Counted from the first letter of the stretch, positions 26,425 to 34,439 are shown. The stretch is 37,615 nucleotides of DNA from Candidatus Hodarchaeota archaeon (GCA_016839625.1 JAEOTY010000059.1:1-37615), one strand, 5' to 3'. The notes: a model not told the origin generated them from the letters alone. Numbers and translations: made by a program.

Positions 26425-27141
26425 ATGAGAGAATTTGATCAAGAGACCAAACTCACCGTGATTACAGGAGCAGGTTTCTCTCAAGCCTCTGGGATTCCAA
26501 CCTTTCGAGGAAAAGATGGCCTCTGGAAAAACTATAATGCAGCTGATCTGGCAACTCCCCATGCTTTCAAGAAAGATCCAAAGTTAGTATGGGAGTGGTA
26601 TAAGTGGCGTCTTAACATTGTTTTAAATGCAAAACCAAATACTGGTCACTTGAAGCTTGCAGAGGTGGAAGATCAAGGTTATGATATTGTTCTTTTGACA
26701 CAAAATGTAGATGACCTTCATGAGAGAGCTGGATCCCGAAATGTTATTCATCTACATGGTGAAATACGACAGGCAAGATGTGTTTGTTGTGGAGATAGAT
26801 TCTCATGGACAATAGATTTGCTAGAAAACACAGAAGATGTTCCTAAATGTAAAAGCTGCAACTCATTCTATCGTCCCGATGTTGTATGGTTTTCTGAATC
26901 CTTAAACCACAATATTATTCAAAACTGCGTCGATCGTTTGACAATTACCAATGTGTTGATTGTTGCTGGGACCTCAATGGTTGTTTATCCAGTAGCAGAA
27001 TTTCCTTTTCTTGCTAAGCGACAGAATCCTTCCATTAAGATTTTTGAGTTCAATCTTGATTATACACCTATTTCTAAAATTGCCTCACAGACAATCCTTG
27101 GTTCCGTGGAAAAAACATTACCAAGTTTCTTTTCTTATTAG
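26425..27141 (+). CDS. Sir2-family NAD-dependent protein deacylase (sirtuin)
   Basis: About 238 residues, full sirtuin length. Motifs: GAGFSQASGIPTFRG (NAD site, from residue 15), TQNVDDLHERAG, catalytic His111 in HLHGE, zinc cysteines CVCC and CKSC, PDVVWFSE, and GTSMVVYPVAEFP. Tyr59 and Arg62 form the YxxR pair of class III (SIRT5/CobB-type) sirtuins that lets the pocket take acidic acyl groups such as succinyl. It removes acyl groups from lysines using NAD, giving nicotinamide and O-acyl-ADP-ribose. ATG 26425 is preferred; a TTG at 26362 would add 21 hydrophobic residues with no ribosome site. It lies 67 bases after the PhoU-like gene on the same strand and may be cotranscribed. Confidence 0.93.
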   Translation: MREFDQETKLTVITGAGFSQASGIPTFRGKDGLWKNYNAADLATPHAFKKDPKLVWEWYKWRLNIVLNAKPNTGHLKLAEVEDQGYDIVLLTQNVDDLHERAGSRNVIHLHGEIRQARCVCCGDRFSWTIDLLENTEDVPKCKSCNSFYRPDVVWFSESLNHNIIQNCVDRLTITNVLIVAGTSMVVYPVAEFPFLAKRQNPSIKIFEFNLDYTPISKIASQTILGSVEKTLPSFFSY

Positions 27142-27145
27142 ACTC

Positions 27146-28948
27146 TTAATTTCCAGATATTTGATACCTCTCTTGTAGAAGTATTTGAAAAGAATCAATC
27201 AAGTTTTGCATATGATCTTTTGAGATTTTTCCATGCGCTGTTGGCATCTCATAAACTCTCTTAGGTATTTTCTCCAGTAATGTACTATATCGGAAACCAA
27301 AACGAAATTTTGTTTCAAGTCGAAGTTTTTGAATATTTAATCCGAGATCTAAAAGTTCAGTGTTAGTCTTTTGAATACCAAGATTCCCTAAACACTCCGA
27401 CACTAACCCCGGAGTATAGATTTGTCTGGCAAATAAACAAACAACCAATGAATTTAAGACATTTCGCCATTCTTCTTCTCTACCTAATTCTAAAGCAGCA
27501 TCTGAAGGATTGATCGTCTCACCGAATGTTTTTTGATCCAATGAATATCCTGCGTTATCTAAATGAGAGTGTCTAGCTCCTATAGCATGTCCGAACATAC
27601 TATAAGGGCCAGTCGAATAACCTGCAGGGGGATTTTTGTTAAATCTAACCGCAAAATCACCACCCCCGTATTTACTAACAAGAGAATCCAATCCTTCTCC
27701 AGCAAACCAATAGAGATCTTTTTTTCCAGGGGTTCGATACGTAATTCTTTTTATTACTTCCAAAAAGTCGTCAATGTGTCCAAATCTAATGGTTAATCCG
27801 TTAGTATCTTCTTTGGTCAATATTCCTTTTTCAAAAGCCTCGGCCATCCATCCTAGGATAACTCCTGTTGTAATAGCATCCAATCCTAAACGTTCTGTTT
27901 GCTCTATTAGCTTAAGTAATTCTAATCCATCACCGATTTGCAAATTAGATCCGAGGGCATATATTGGTTCATAATCATATGGAACAGCAATGGAATGAAT
28001 GTTGGCAGGAGAATCCACGCCGTATTGTTCTCTAAGAATTGCTATATGAATACACCCTACTGGACAAGTATTACAAGCAACTCGTCTACCCAGATAAGCT
28101 TCTGCAAACTTTTCCCCTGAAATATCTAGAGCACGTTCAAATTTTCCTAGGGTGAAATTTTTGGTTGGTAACGAATTCAATTCGTTTAATGACAGCACAT
28201 TCTGAGGAGTTCCCAAAACATGATACTTTCTCATCGCTTTCGTCTTGACACATAAATCCCAAATCCTCTGGTATGTTTTGAGATAAGCTCGTCTATCAAT
28301 AGAAGCTGAATCAAGAGAAATGTCTTTATCTCCACTAATTACTATAGCTTTAACCTTTTTAGCCCCGAGTACGGTTCCAACACCCAACCGCCCGAAGTGC
28401 CTGAAACTATCCACAACGATATTTCCATACTTCACTAAATTTTCACTTGCTTGACCAATTCGAAGTGAAGATCGTCTTCCTGCACCCACAGGTACCAGTT
28501 CTCGTAACACTCGGCCAAGTGTTGAAGTATACATATATGCTAGGGGCCCTGATCGTCTAATTTCAACATCATCATTACTAATAGTAATAAAACACGATTT
28601 TTCAGCCTGACCTTTTATAATAATGGCCCCTAAACCTGCAGATCGCATTGCAAGTGATAATCGTCCACCTGCATAGGATTCTCCTAGATCTCCAGTGAGA
28701 GGGCTTTTAAAAACAGCCACTGTTTTAGATACAATTGGATAAAATGCTGATAGGCTTCCAGCTGCAAATATTATCGCATTTTGTGAGCCCATTGGATCAA
28801 TATTGGGAGAAACATGTTCATTTAGAAGATTTATTCCAACTCCAATTCCTCCCAACCATTGATGAAAAAAATCTTGTCGTGAATATCGGTCAATCTTCTG
28901 TGTTGTTAGATCAATTTCCAAAATGTCCAATTGAAAAGATTCCATCAT
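27146..28948 (-). CDS. Aldehyde:ferredoxin oxidoreductase family protein (tungsten-type)
   Basis: 600 residues, the normal AOR length. N-terminal domain pattern ILEIDLTTQKIDRY and WLGGIGVGINLL; the [4Fe-4S] cluster cysteines appear as ACNTCPVGC (~residue 290) with the fourth probably in LVVCLFA (~residue 500); GARHSHLDNAGYSLDQK is the family's cofactor-side loop. AORs carry a bis-pterin tungsten centre and oxidise aldehydes to acids with ferredoxin, or the reverse; the aldehyde is unknown. ATG 28948 (or 28945) is chosen because AGGAGTGA lies just upstream and the ferredoxin gene ends at 28957; a longer frame to 29035 would overlap that gene. The two form an operon and likely one enzyme. Confidence 0.95.
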   Translation of the reverse strand: MMESFQLDILEIDLTTQKIDRYSRQDFFHQWLGGIGVGINLLNEHVSPNIDPMGSQNAIIFAAGSLSAFYPIVSKTVAVFKSPLTGDLGESYAGGRLSLAMRSAGLGAIIIKGQAEKSCFITISNDDVEIRRSGPLAYMYTSTLGRVLRELVPVGAGRRSSLRIGQASENLVKYGNIVVDSFRHFGRLGVGTVLGAKKVKAIVISGDKDISLDSASIDRRAYLKTYQRIWDLCVKTKAMRKYHVLGTPQNVLSLNELNSLPTKNFTLGKFERALDISGEKFAEAYLGRRVACNTCPVGCIHIAILREQYGVDSPANIHSIAVPYDYEPIYALGSNLQIGDGLELLKLIEQTERLGLDAITTGVILGWMAEAFEKGILTKEDTNGLTIRFGHIDDFLEVIKRITYRTPGKKDLYWFAGEGLDSLVSKYGGGDFAVRFNKNPPAGYSTGPYSMFGHAIGARHSHLDNAGYSLDQKTFGETINPSDAALELGREEEWRNVLNSLVVCLFARQIYTPGLVSECLGNLGIQKTNTELLDLGLNIQKLRLETKFRFGFRYSTLLEKIPKRVYEMPTAHGKISKDHMQNLIDSFQILLQERYQISGN

Positions 28949-28956
28949 CTTCACTC

Positions 28957-29391
28957 CTAGAACCCTGATTTTGGTTCTTCCATAATCAAAACTCCTGTCG
29001 GACAGAATTTCGTACATATACCGCATTGTCGGCAAACAATCGCATTGTGAAGATCAGGGTCAACATGTATTGCTCCCGGAATTGGACAAGCTTCCACACA
29101 TTCCTGATTACACTTTGATGAATCACATATCTTTCGATTAACCAAAACTCCTCCACCCTTTGTTCTGGAACGAATAGCTCCTTCAATAGGACAAGCAGGA
29201 ACGCAAGGAGGATCAAGACACCCCCGACAAACAACTACTACGAATGCTCCTTCGTACCCTCCAACAGTTCTCACTTTTATTGATGTGCGGTCCACACTTA
29301 ATACTTTTTCATTGACTCTAGCACATGCTAATGCGCACTGATAACAACCAATGCACCTCTCTAAATAAGCAACCCGTAAACGATTTGACAT
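28957..29391 (-). CDS. Four-cluster [4Fe-4S] ferredoxin-type electron carrier for the AOR
   Basis: A 144-residue protein with four cysteine groups giving 16 cysteines: CIGCYQCALAC, CRGCLDPPCVPACP, CDSSKCNQECVEACP and CRQCGICTKFCP. This is the layout of HycB/DmsB-like subunits, enough for four [4Fe-4S] clusters. It is encoded eight bases before the AOR start and is almost surely its electron-transfer partner, as in AOR complexes that pass electrons through a polyferredoxin subunit. ATG 29389-29391 has no ribosome site; TTTTAAAA 27 bases upstream could make a leaderless mRNA. Confidence 0.93.
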   Translation of the reverse strand: MSNRLRVAYLERCIGCYQCALACARVNEKVLSVDRTSIKVRTVGGYEGAFVVVVCRGCLDPPCVPACPIEGAIRSRTKGGGVLVNRKICDSSKCNQECVEACPIPGAIHVDPDLHNAIVCRQCGICTKFCPTGVLIMEEPKSGF

Positions 29392-29413
29392 AGGTTATAA
29401 AGGGGATAATTCG

Positions 29414-29421
29414 TTTTAAAA
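29414..29421 (-). promoter_or_regulatory. Possible TATA box for the ferredoxin-AOR operon
   Basis: TTTTAAAA is centred 27 bases upstream of the ferredoxin ATG at 29391, the distance expected for a leaderless archaeal transcript, and no Shine-Dalgarno motif is present. Confidence 0.35.
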
Positions 29422-29516
29422 GATTGTTACAAGTGGTTCTCTAAGAAATAGTTATGACTAAAGAATAGATAAACTTTGAACCTCTTCATCATAATTAAAT
29501 GTGAGGAATGACAATA

Positions 29517-30152
29517 ATGAACCAACTTGAAATTACTTACCTGGGTTAGTCAGGTTTTCTCCTACAAAAAAACTTTTCGAGTCTACTCATCGACCCTAGG
29601 AATAAAAAAGCTGGTGATGTATCTGGGGATATTGTAGTGGCTACACATCAACATCCTGATCACACTGGGGGAGTTAATAAATTTCTCGAACGCAATCCAG
29701 AAGCGATTTTCATATGTAACCAACAAGTAGCAGATCGCTTTGAAAAATGGAGAAAGCGAATAGTACTTGCAGTTCCAGGAGAGGAAGTTGTTCAAGGTTC
29801 TTGGACACTTAGATTTTTAAAAGGACGTCACGGTTTTTTCTCTGGAATTCAAAATAATGGAGTGATTATTCAGAATGCATCTTTATCTTTTGGACATACA
29901 GGAGACACGGTGGATTTTCAGGGTTTTACTCAGGAAAAAATAGATATTTTTGCTATACCTATTTGCGGTTTGTTCGCAGCTTCACCAAAAAGAGCATTAA
30001 AAGAATTAAAATCTTTTTCACAACCATTACCCATCATTATTCCAATGCACTGGTTACTAAGAAGCCCAAGTGGGTTTTGTAAAAAGTTGAAAACAGTATT
30101 TCCTAATAGCCATTGTATAGTGCCTAAAGATGGTGAAACTATTAATTTCTAA
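29517..30152 (+). pseudogene. Metallo-beta-lactamase-fold hydrolase interrupted by one in-frame TAG
   Basis: Reading from ATG 29517 gives MNQLEITYLG, then TAG at 29547-29549, then SGFLLQKNFSSLLIDP and on in the same frame to ATHQHPDHTGG and the stop at 30150-30152. The interrupted segment is the first strand of the MBL fold, where relatives of the UPF0173/UlaG type read LG(H or Q)SGFLL or similar, so TAG probably replaces a CAG (Gln) codon by one C-to-T change. Apart from that the gene is intact, 211 codons, with the HxHxDH metal site (HQHPDH), SFGHTGDTVDF and IIPMHWLL. A GTG at 29637 could restart translation but would lose the first strands. It may be a fresh pseudogene, a sequence error or a readthrough site. 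TAG is a normal stop for many genes here. Confidence 0.75.
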
Positions 30153-30209
30153 GTCATCATAACTTCCCTATATCTGCAATCGGAAAAATTATCTTAAAAA
30201 ACCTTTAGA

Positions 30210-31850
30210 TCACTGGATAGTTACTAAAGGCCCAAAAATTTCTTCAGCGTCATCAATAGCATCGTGGAATGTAGATAGATCCCCTCTCCAAGTTGGAATT
30301 TCCTCTTTAAATTTCTCTTCGAACGTATTTAAGAACTTATGTAGGAGCCCGTGTAACTCAGGATCATTTTTGTTTGAGAAAATTGCAGCAGAGAGCCCCA
30401 TCTTACCTTCATCAGAAATGATGAAGTGGGTACCGTGTCGTACAAGACTTAACCTTGCCCCTTCTTCTCCCGTCGCTTCGAGCATAAACGAACCTACTGC
30501 CGAGAGAGCACCTGAAATTAAGGGCAGATCCACTTTCAGTTCCTTTTCTCTTCCAAAATCATAATGAAATATAGGCATTCCCGCATCATTAATTACTAAC
30601 AAGAGGAAGAATTCTAGCGGAGGAAATGAATCTCCAATCCAAAATAACGGAGCACTGGCGAGGATACCTAACCCAAGCAGAACGAAAACATTCATAATCA
30701 GCGTAATATCAAGAATTTGTTCAGTAATGAATAGGTAGCTTATAGGAAACCCAATATAGATGCCTAAACCGAGGGATTGGAAATTCAAGGATGAATATCT
30801 ACCAATGGACTCTCGAGGAGCCAAATCTACCCATAAGCTTCCATCCAGAGCGGGGTGGATGAGAGCAAAAGATATCCCGATAAATAAAGCTGAAATGAAA
30901 AACGATGAAGAATTATCAGTAAATAATCCAACTATTAAAGAAGCAAACACAATACCATAAATTGCTAAAATTATTGGTGTTTTTCTTCCCCAACGATCTG
31001 TGAGAAACCCAGAGGGGAGTATAGACAGACAACTTCCGATTAGTACAATTAACCAGAAAGACTTGTACCAACTATCAAGAAGTGAACTGAAACCCAGAAT
31101 AATACCTGCTTGAGCTAAGGAACCAATAATCAAGCCTAGCATCAGATATATGAGAGTATGGGTCCAAAAATAACCGTCAACGGCTTGCCGTTTAAGAATA
31201 CGGAATAAAGGTGTCAACCAAAGGTCGTTTTCCCAGAAGGGCCAATTTCGTGTATAAAAGTAAAAAATAATGCTTATTAGGATACCAAGAAAGGAGATGA
31301 GAGAGAAAGGAAAGAAAAAGTCTAAATTAAGTATTTCAGTTCCTAGAAGTAATAAAATACAAAAAAATAGTCCTCCAAATATTGCCCAGGAATACCCTCT
31401 TCCACGATGAGTCCATTTAATCGATGATCCATATAGAGTATGAGCAGTAATGGTTAAAATTCCCATGAAAGCACCAAGACAAAATACTGCGATGATCAAG
31501 AACAATCCATTAATTATTTGTAATGCAATCATGTCAATTGCTAGAAATACCGAACTACCAATCAGTCCAAGTGTTGTAAATTTACCTAAGTGCTGTGGAT
31601 ATTTGTCTATAACCATTCCACAGAAGGATCCTGTAATCCCTGCTGGAACTGCCCAAATGATCATAATAAAGAAATCATGGGAGCCAGGGAAAATACTATT
31701 GGCATTGATATAGTCCATCATATCAAAGGAAAAAATTAAGACAAAAGCAATGAGTAAGATCCATGTAAATAGAGACGGTAACAAGACAATCGCGTAGTAA
31801 ACGAGTTTATCATATCTAATTTTATCAATTTTAATTGCCATCGCTTTCAT
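30210..31850 (-). CDS. MFS transporter with C-terminal longin/roadblock-like domain
   Basis: 546 residues. Residues ~15-405 form about twelve transmembrane helices; the MFS motif A stands in the middle loop of the second half as SGFLTDRWGRKTP, with a weak copy (GMVIDKYPQHLGK) in the first half. Residues 410-546 are soluble and cytoplasmic: LLLVINDAGMPIFHYDFG, LPLISGALSAVGSFMLEA, a LSLVRHGTHFIIS strand pair and two long C-terminal helices, the pattern of longin/roadblock-like domains common in Asgard archaea. In eukaryotes such domains bind small GTPases or act in trafficking. The fusion suggests that transport is regulated by, or positioned through, a GTPase or partner protein (inference). 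ATG 31850 has no ribosome site; ATG 31841 is an alternative. Substrate unknown. Confidence 0.82.
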   Translation of the reverse strand: MKAMAIKIDKIRYDKLVYYAIVLLPSLFTWILLIAFVLIFSFDMMDYINANSIFPGSHDFFIMIIWAVPAGITGSFCGMVIDKYPQHLGKFTTLGLIGSSVFLAIDMIALQIINGLFLIIAVFCLGAFMGILTITAHTLYGSSIKWTHRGRGYSWAIFGGLFFCILLLLGTEILNLDFFFPFSLISFLGILISIIFYFYTRNWPFWENDLWLTPLFRILKRQAVDGYFWTHTLIYLMLGLIIGSLAQAGIILGFSSLLDSWYKSFWLIVLIGSCLSILPSGFLTDRWGRKTPIILAIYGIVFASLIVGLFTDNSSSFFISALFIGISFALIHPALDGSLWVDLAPRESIGRYSSLNFQSLGLGIYIGFPISYLFITEQILDITLIMNVFVLLGLGILASAPLFWIGDSFPPLEFFLLLVINDAGMPIFHYDFGREKELKVDLPLISGALSAVGSFMLEATGEEGARLSLVRHGTHFIISDEGKMGLSAAIFSNKNDPELHGLLHKFLNTFEEKFKEEIPTWRGDLSTFHDAIDDAEEIFGPLVTIQ

Positions 31851-31902
31851 CAGTTTAGCACATAATAATTACTATTCAGTTTAGATCATAATAATTACTA
31901 TT
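31851..31902. repeat. Two-copy 26-base tandem repeat before the MFS gene
   Basis: Copies at 31851-31876 and 31877-31902 match at 24 of 26 positions; the core CATAATAATTACTATT is identical in both, and an 18-base perfect repeat (31861-31878 and 31887-31904) can be drawn. It touches the MFS start codon and lies in the gap shared with the 4-hydroxybutyryl-CoA dehydratase gene. Spacing of 26 bases is about two and a half helical turns. It may be a doubled promoter element or a regulator site. Confidence 0.7.
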
Positions 31903-31921
31903 CACTTTTATTTGTGAATAG
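31898..31921. promoter_or_regulatory. Perfect 8-base inverted repeat in the divergent gap
   Basis: CTATTCAC, an eight-base spacer (TTTTATTT), then GTGAATAG. The left arm overlaps the end of the tandem repeat. A dimeric winged-helix regulator site is the simplest reading; as RNA it would fold as a small hairpin. No regulator gene is next to it. Confidence 0.45.
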
Positions 31922-32100
31922 TTTTAGCTTAGCTTAAAATCGAGGTTTATTCCTTAAAGAAGTTAATTCCATTTTCTGGATATTGAACAGTAAATGGGTT
32001 TTACTTTATTGCTAAAAAAATGCATCCTTCTTCTTTTCTATAAAATTAAAAAGATATAAAATCTTAGGATTAAAGACATTCTTTCACTGAAATAATTGTG

Positions 32101-32108
32101 TATATAAC
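32101..32108 (+). promoter_or_regulatory. TATA box for the 4-hydroxybutyryl-CoA dehydratase gene
   Basis: TATATAAC is a near-consensus archaeal TATA box. Its centre is about 27 bases before ATG 32132, placing transcription start at the codon itself and favouring 32132 over the upstream ATG at 32123. Confidence 0.5.
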
Positions 32109-32131
32109 AAATAACTTGTGAGATGATTAGA

Positions 32132-33571
32132 ATGAAGACTTCTAAAGAATATAAAGAGAACTTGTACAAAATGAAGCATAATATATTCATTAATGGGGAG
32201 AAAGTTGGCCGAGATGACCCAAGAATGGCTGGAGTGATAAAAACTATTTCCCAAACCTTCGATAGAGTCAATGAGCCTGAATTTAAAGATCTATTAACTA
32301 CTACGTCTCATATAACAGGTGAAACCATTAACAGATTCACCCATATACATCAATCAACGGAAGATCTTCTAGCGAAGCAAGAGATGACACGAAGGCTGTG
32401 TAGATACACTAGTGGCTGCGTTTTCAGATGCATGGGCATTGACGCGATGAACGCGCTCTCTGTTATTACCCACCGTGCAGAAGCGATGACTGGTCGGCCG
32501 TATCATCAACGATGGCTTGAATATTTGAAATTTTGGCAAAAAAATGATATTGAGGCCACCTGCGCGCAAACGGATGTTAAGGGTGACCGATCCCTAAGAC
32601 CTCATCAACAAGCAGACCCAGATATGTATCTCCATGTTGTAGAACATCGTGAAGATGGTATTGTGGTTCGAGGAGCCAAGAATCATATAACGGCAGCAGG
32701 TGTTGCTGAAGAAATTATTGTGGTTCCTACCCGTTTCTTAACCCCAGAGGAGGATCAATATGCAGTCTCTTTTGCCATTCCAGGAGATTGGGATAATGTC
32801 TATCTAGTGACACGAGCATCAAACCTGAGACAACGGGATCACTTTCCTAGTCCTTCAGCAGAAGCAGGTGATGTGGAAAACTTTATCATCTTTGATGATG
32901 CTTTTATTCCAAACGATAGAGTCTTTTTAGGAGGCTATGAAGGCGAACATCAATTTGGGGGTTGGTTAGCGTTACTTTTTGCTCTCTATCATCGTCATAG
33001 CTATACTGGATGCAAGCCTGCAACTACAGATATTATTATGGGCTTTAGTGCGCTAGTTAGCGAGTATAATGGGGTAGAAGATAAGAAACATGTCCAGTTC
33101 AAGCTTGCTGATTTAATAAGTGTGGCTGAACTTGTTAATGCAGCTGGGATTGCAGCCGCTCATAAGGCAACAAAAGATGACTCTGGTACAATGATTCCTG
33201 ATCCAGTTTTTTGCAACGTCGGAAGGAAACATGCAGGAAAGAATTATTATCATGAATTGGAGACATTAGCTGATTTAGCTGGAGGATTACCTGCCACGCT
33301 TCCATATGAAAAAGACTTCTTTAGTGAGAAAACTGGCCCGTTTCTCCGAAAATATATCAAACGAAAGGAGGATGTCCCAGCAGAGGATGTGTATAGACTT
33401 TACAGAACACTCTCAGATACTCTTTGTTCTGGTATTGGAGGCGTGATGGCAGTAGCAGGAGTCCATGGTGGCGGGTCGCCTGTAATGGAGGATATTGCAG
33501 TCCTGAAACAATATAACATTGATGAGAGAAAAAACATCGCGAAGTACCTTGCCGGAATCTCAGATGAATAG
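32132..33571 (+). CDS. abfD: 4-hydroxybutyryl-CoA dehydratase
   Basis: About 479 residues of the HpaB/AbfD family. The [4Fe-4S] ligands of the Clostridium aminobutyricum enzyme (Cys99, Cys103, His292, Cys299) are all matched in spacing: CVFRC (Cys96 and Cys100 from this start) and HRHSYTGC (His287 to Cys294). Other shared stretches are KGDRSLRP, HREDGIVVRGAK, FIPNDRVFL and the MHGAGSP-like VHGGGSP. These ligands separate true dehydratases from the flavin monooxygenases of the same family. The enzyme uses FAD and the cluster to turn 4-hydroxybutyryl-CoA into crotonyl-CoA (reversible), a step of 4-aminobutyrate fermentation and of archaeal hydroxybutyrate CO2-fixation cycles. ATG 32123 is in frame; 32132 fits the TATA spacing, GTGAG (32118-32122) and homolog length. 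No other cycle gene is adjacent. Confidence 0.95.
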   Translation: MKTSKEYKENLYKMKHNIFINGEKVGRDDPRMAGVIKTISQTFDRVNEPEFKDLLTTTSHITGETINRFTHIHQSTEDLLAKQEMTRRLCRYTSGCVFRCMGIDAMNALSVITHRAEAMTGRPYHQRWLEYLKFWQKNDIEATCAQTDVKGDRSLRPHQQADPDMYLHVVEHREDGIVVRGAKNHITAAGVAEEIIVVPTRFLTPEEDQYAVSFAIPGDWDNVYLVTRASNLRQRDHFPSPSAEAGDVENFIIFDDAFIPNDRVFLGGYEGEHQFGGWLALLFALYHRHSYTGCKPATTDIIMGFSALVSEYNGVEDKKHVQFKLADLISVAELVNAAGIAAAHKATKDDSGTMIPDPVFCNVGRKHAGKNYYHELETLADLAGGLPATLPYEKDFFSEKTGPFLRKYIKRKEDVPAEDVYRLYRTLSDTLCSGIGGVMAVAGVHGGGSPVMEDIAVLKQYNIDERKNIAKYLAGISDE

Positions 33572-33594
33572 TATGTGTGTTGAAAAATAATTCG

Positions 33595-34161
33595 CTAGAA
33601 TCCAGCAAATTCACCTTCAAACGCATCTATTTCTTTCAAAATTGTATCAATCTTTTGAAGTGATTGATAAATATACTCCTCTTTTTTAGCACCAGTACAG
33701 ACCAGCTTTCCTGATTGAAAAAGCAATAGAACGACCTTTGGTTCCTGCATACGATAGATTAACCCAGGAAATTGCTCGGGTTCGTACATAGTATGTTCTA
33801 ATAAGAGTGCGGCTAGTTCTAAGTTGATACGTTTGCCAAGGGTACCGGAAGCAACAATATTTTGGACTGTAATCGTCGCTTTGTGCGCAATATTATGGCC
33901 CGCCTCCCGTAGGAGTTCCGAGATTACTTCGACTCCTTTTTGAATCATTTCAACTGTCTTTGCACCAGTTACTACAAGTTTTCCAGTAGAAAATACTAAA
34001 ATCGTGACTTTTGGTTTTTTAATTTTCACAATGACGCCTGGGAATTGCTCTGGAATATACTTTACTTGCCCTTCAGCTGGCGTCATGCCTGCAGCCTTAT
34101 GTAATTTAATTTTGCATCGTAAATCTACAGTAGCAACGACATTATTTACTTCTGCTTTCAT
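33595..34161 (-). CDS. tbp: TATA-box-binding protein (TBP)
   Basis: About 188 residues, made of the two direct repeats of the TBP saddle. Repeat 1 has EQFPGVIVKIKKPKVTILVF, then STGKLVVTGAK; repeat 2 has EQFPGLIYRMQEPKVVLLLF, then QSGKLVCTGAK. N-terminal VNNVVATVDL and middle VQNIVASGTLGKRINLE complete the pattern. It binds the promoter TATA box and recruits TFB and RNA polymerase. ATG 34161 fits the usual archaeal TBP start; GTG 34176 adds five residues (MSNDS). The acidic tail (EGEFAGF) is short. It converges with the dehydratase gene, 23 bases between stops. Confidence 0.97.
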   Translation of the reverse strand: MKAEVNNVVATVDLRCKIKLHKAAGMTPAEGQVKYIPEQFPGVIVKIKKPKVTILVFSTGKLVVTGAKTVEMIQKGVEVISELLREAGHNIAHKATITVQNIVASGTLGKRINLELAALLLEHTMYEPEQFPGLIYRMQEPKVVLLLFQSGKLVCTGAKKEEYIYQSLQKIDTILKEIDAFEGEFAGF

Positions 34162-34221
34162 TGAATCATTAGACACAGTGATTCGCCAGAATAAAGTCGA
34201 TACTAAAAAAGTACCTTACTT

Positions 34222-34237
34222 GTATCGATACGCTAGC
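34222..34237. promoter_or_regulatory. Two adjacent palindromes upstream of TBP
   Basis: GTATCGATAC (34222-34231) followed directly by GCTAGC (34232-34237). They stand about 60-75 bases upstream of the TBP start in the divergent gap with the aldo/keto reductase gene. May be a regulator site; short palindromes arise by chance. Confidence 0.2.
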
Positions 34238-34391
34238 TAGAAAAACCTGATACAGCTATGAATATTTGATGAGTCAATCTGATATTGTAATTTTGACCTC
34301 TTTACCAAAAACAAAAGATATTTATCAGTAATAACGTTTCTAATGATCCTTGAAAATCACCATTGTAACGATTCAACAACTAATCGAAACG

Positions 34392-34399
34392 TATAATTA
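34392..34399 (+). promoter_or_regulatory. TATA box for the redox gene cluster
   Basis: TATAATTA lies about 44 bases before ATG 34440. Flanking ACTAAT (34379-34384) and ATTAGT (34396-34401) make an imperfect inverted pair around it, which could be an operator. Confidence 0.4.
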
Positions 34400-34439
34400 G
34401 TAGTTATTGTGACAAAACAAGACATTAAATGTGATAATA

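Noticed and set aside
28949-29035. Longer AOR start at 29035
   Set aside because: It would overlap the conserved last cysteine group of the ferredoxin gene; ATG 28948 has a Shine-Dalgarno motif and the family's normal N-terminus.
29547-29549. TAG read as pyrrolysine across the genome
   Set aside because: At least nine genes in the window end with TAG exactly where their families end, so TAG is a working stop here; only a local readthrough remains possible.
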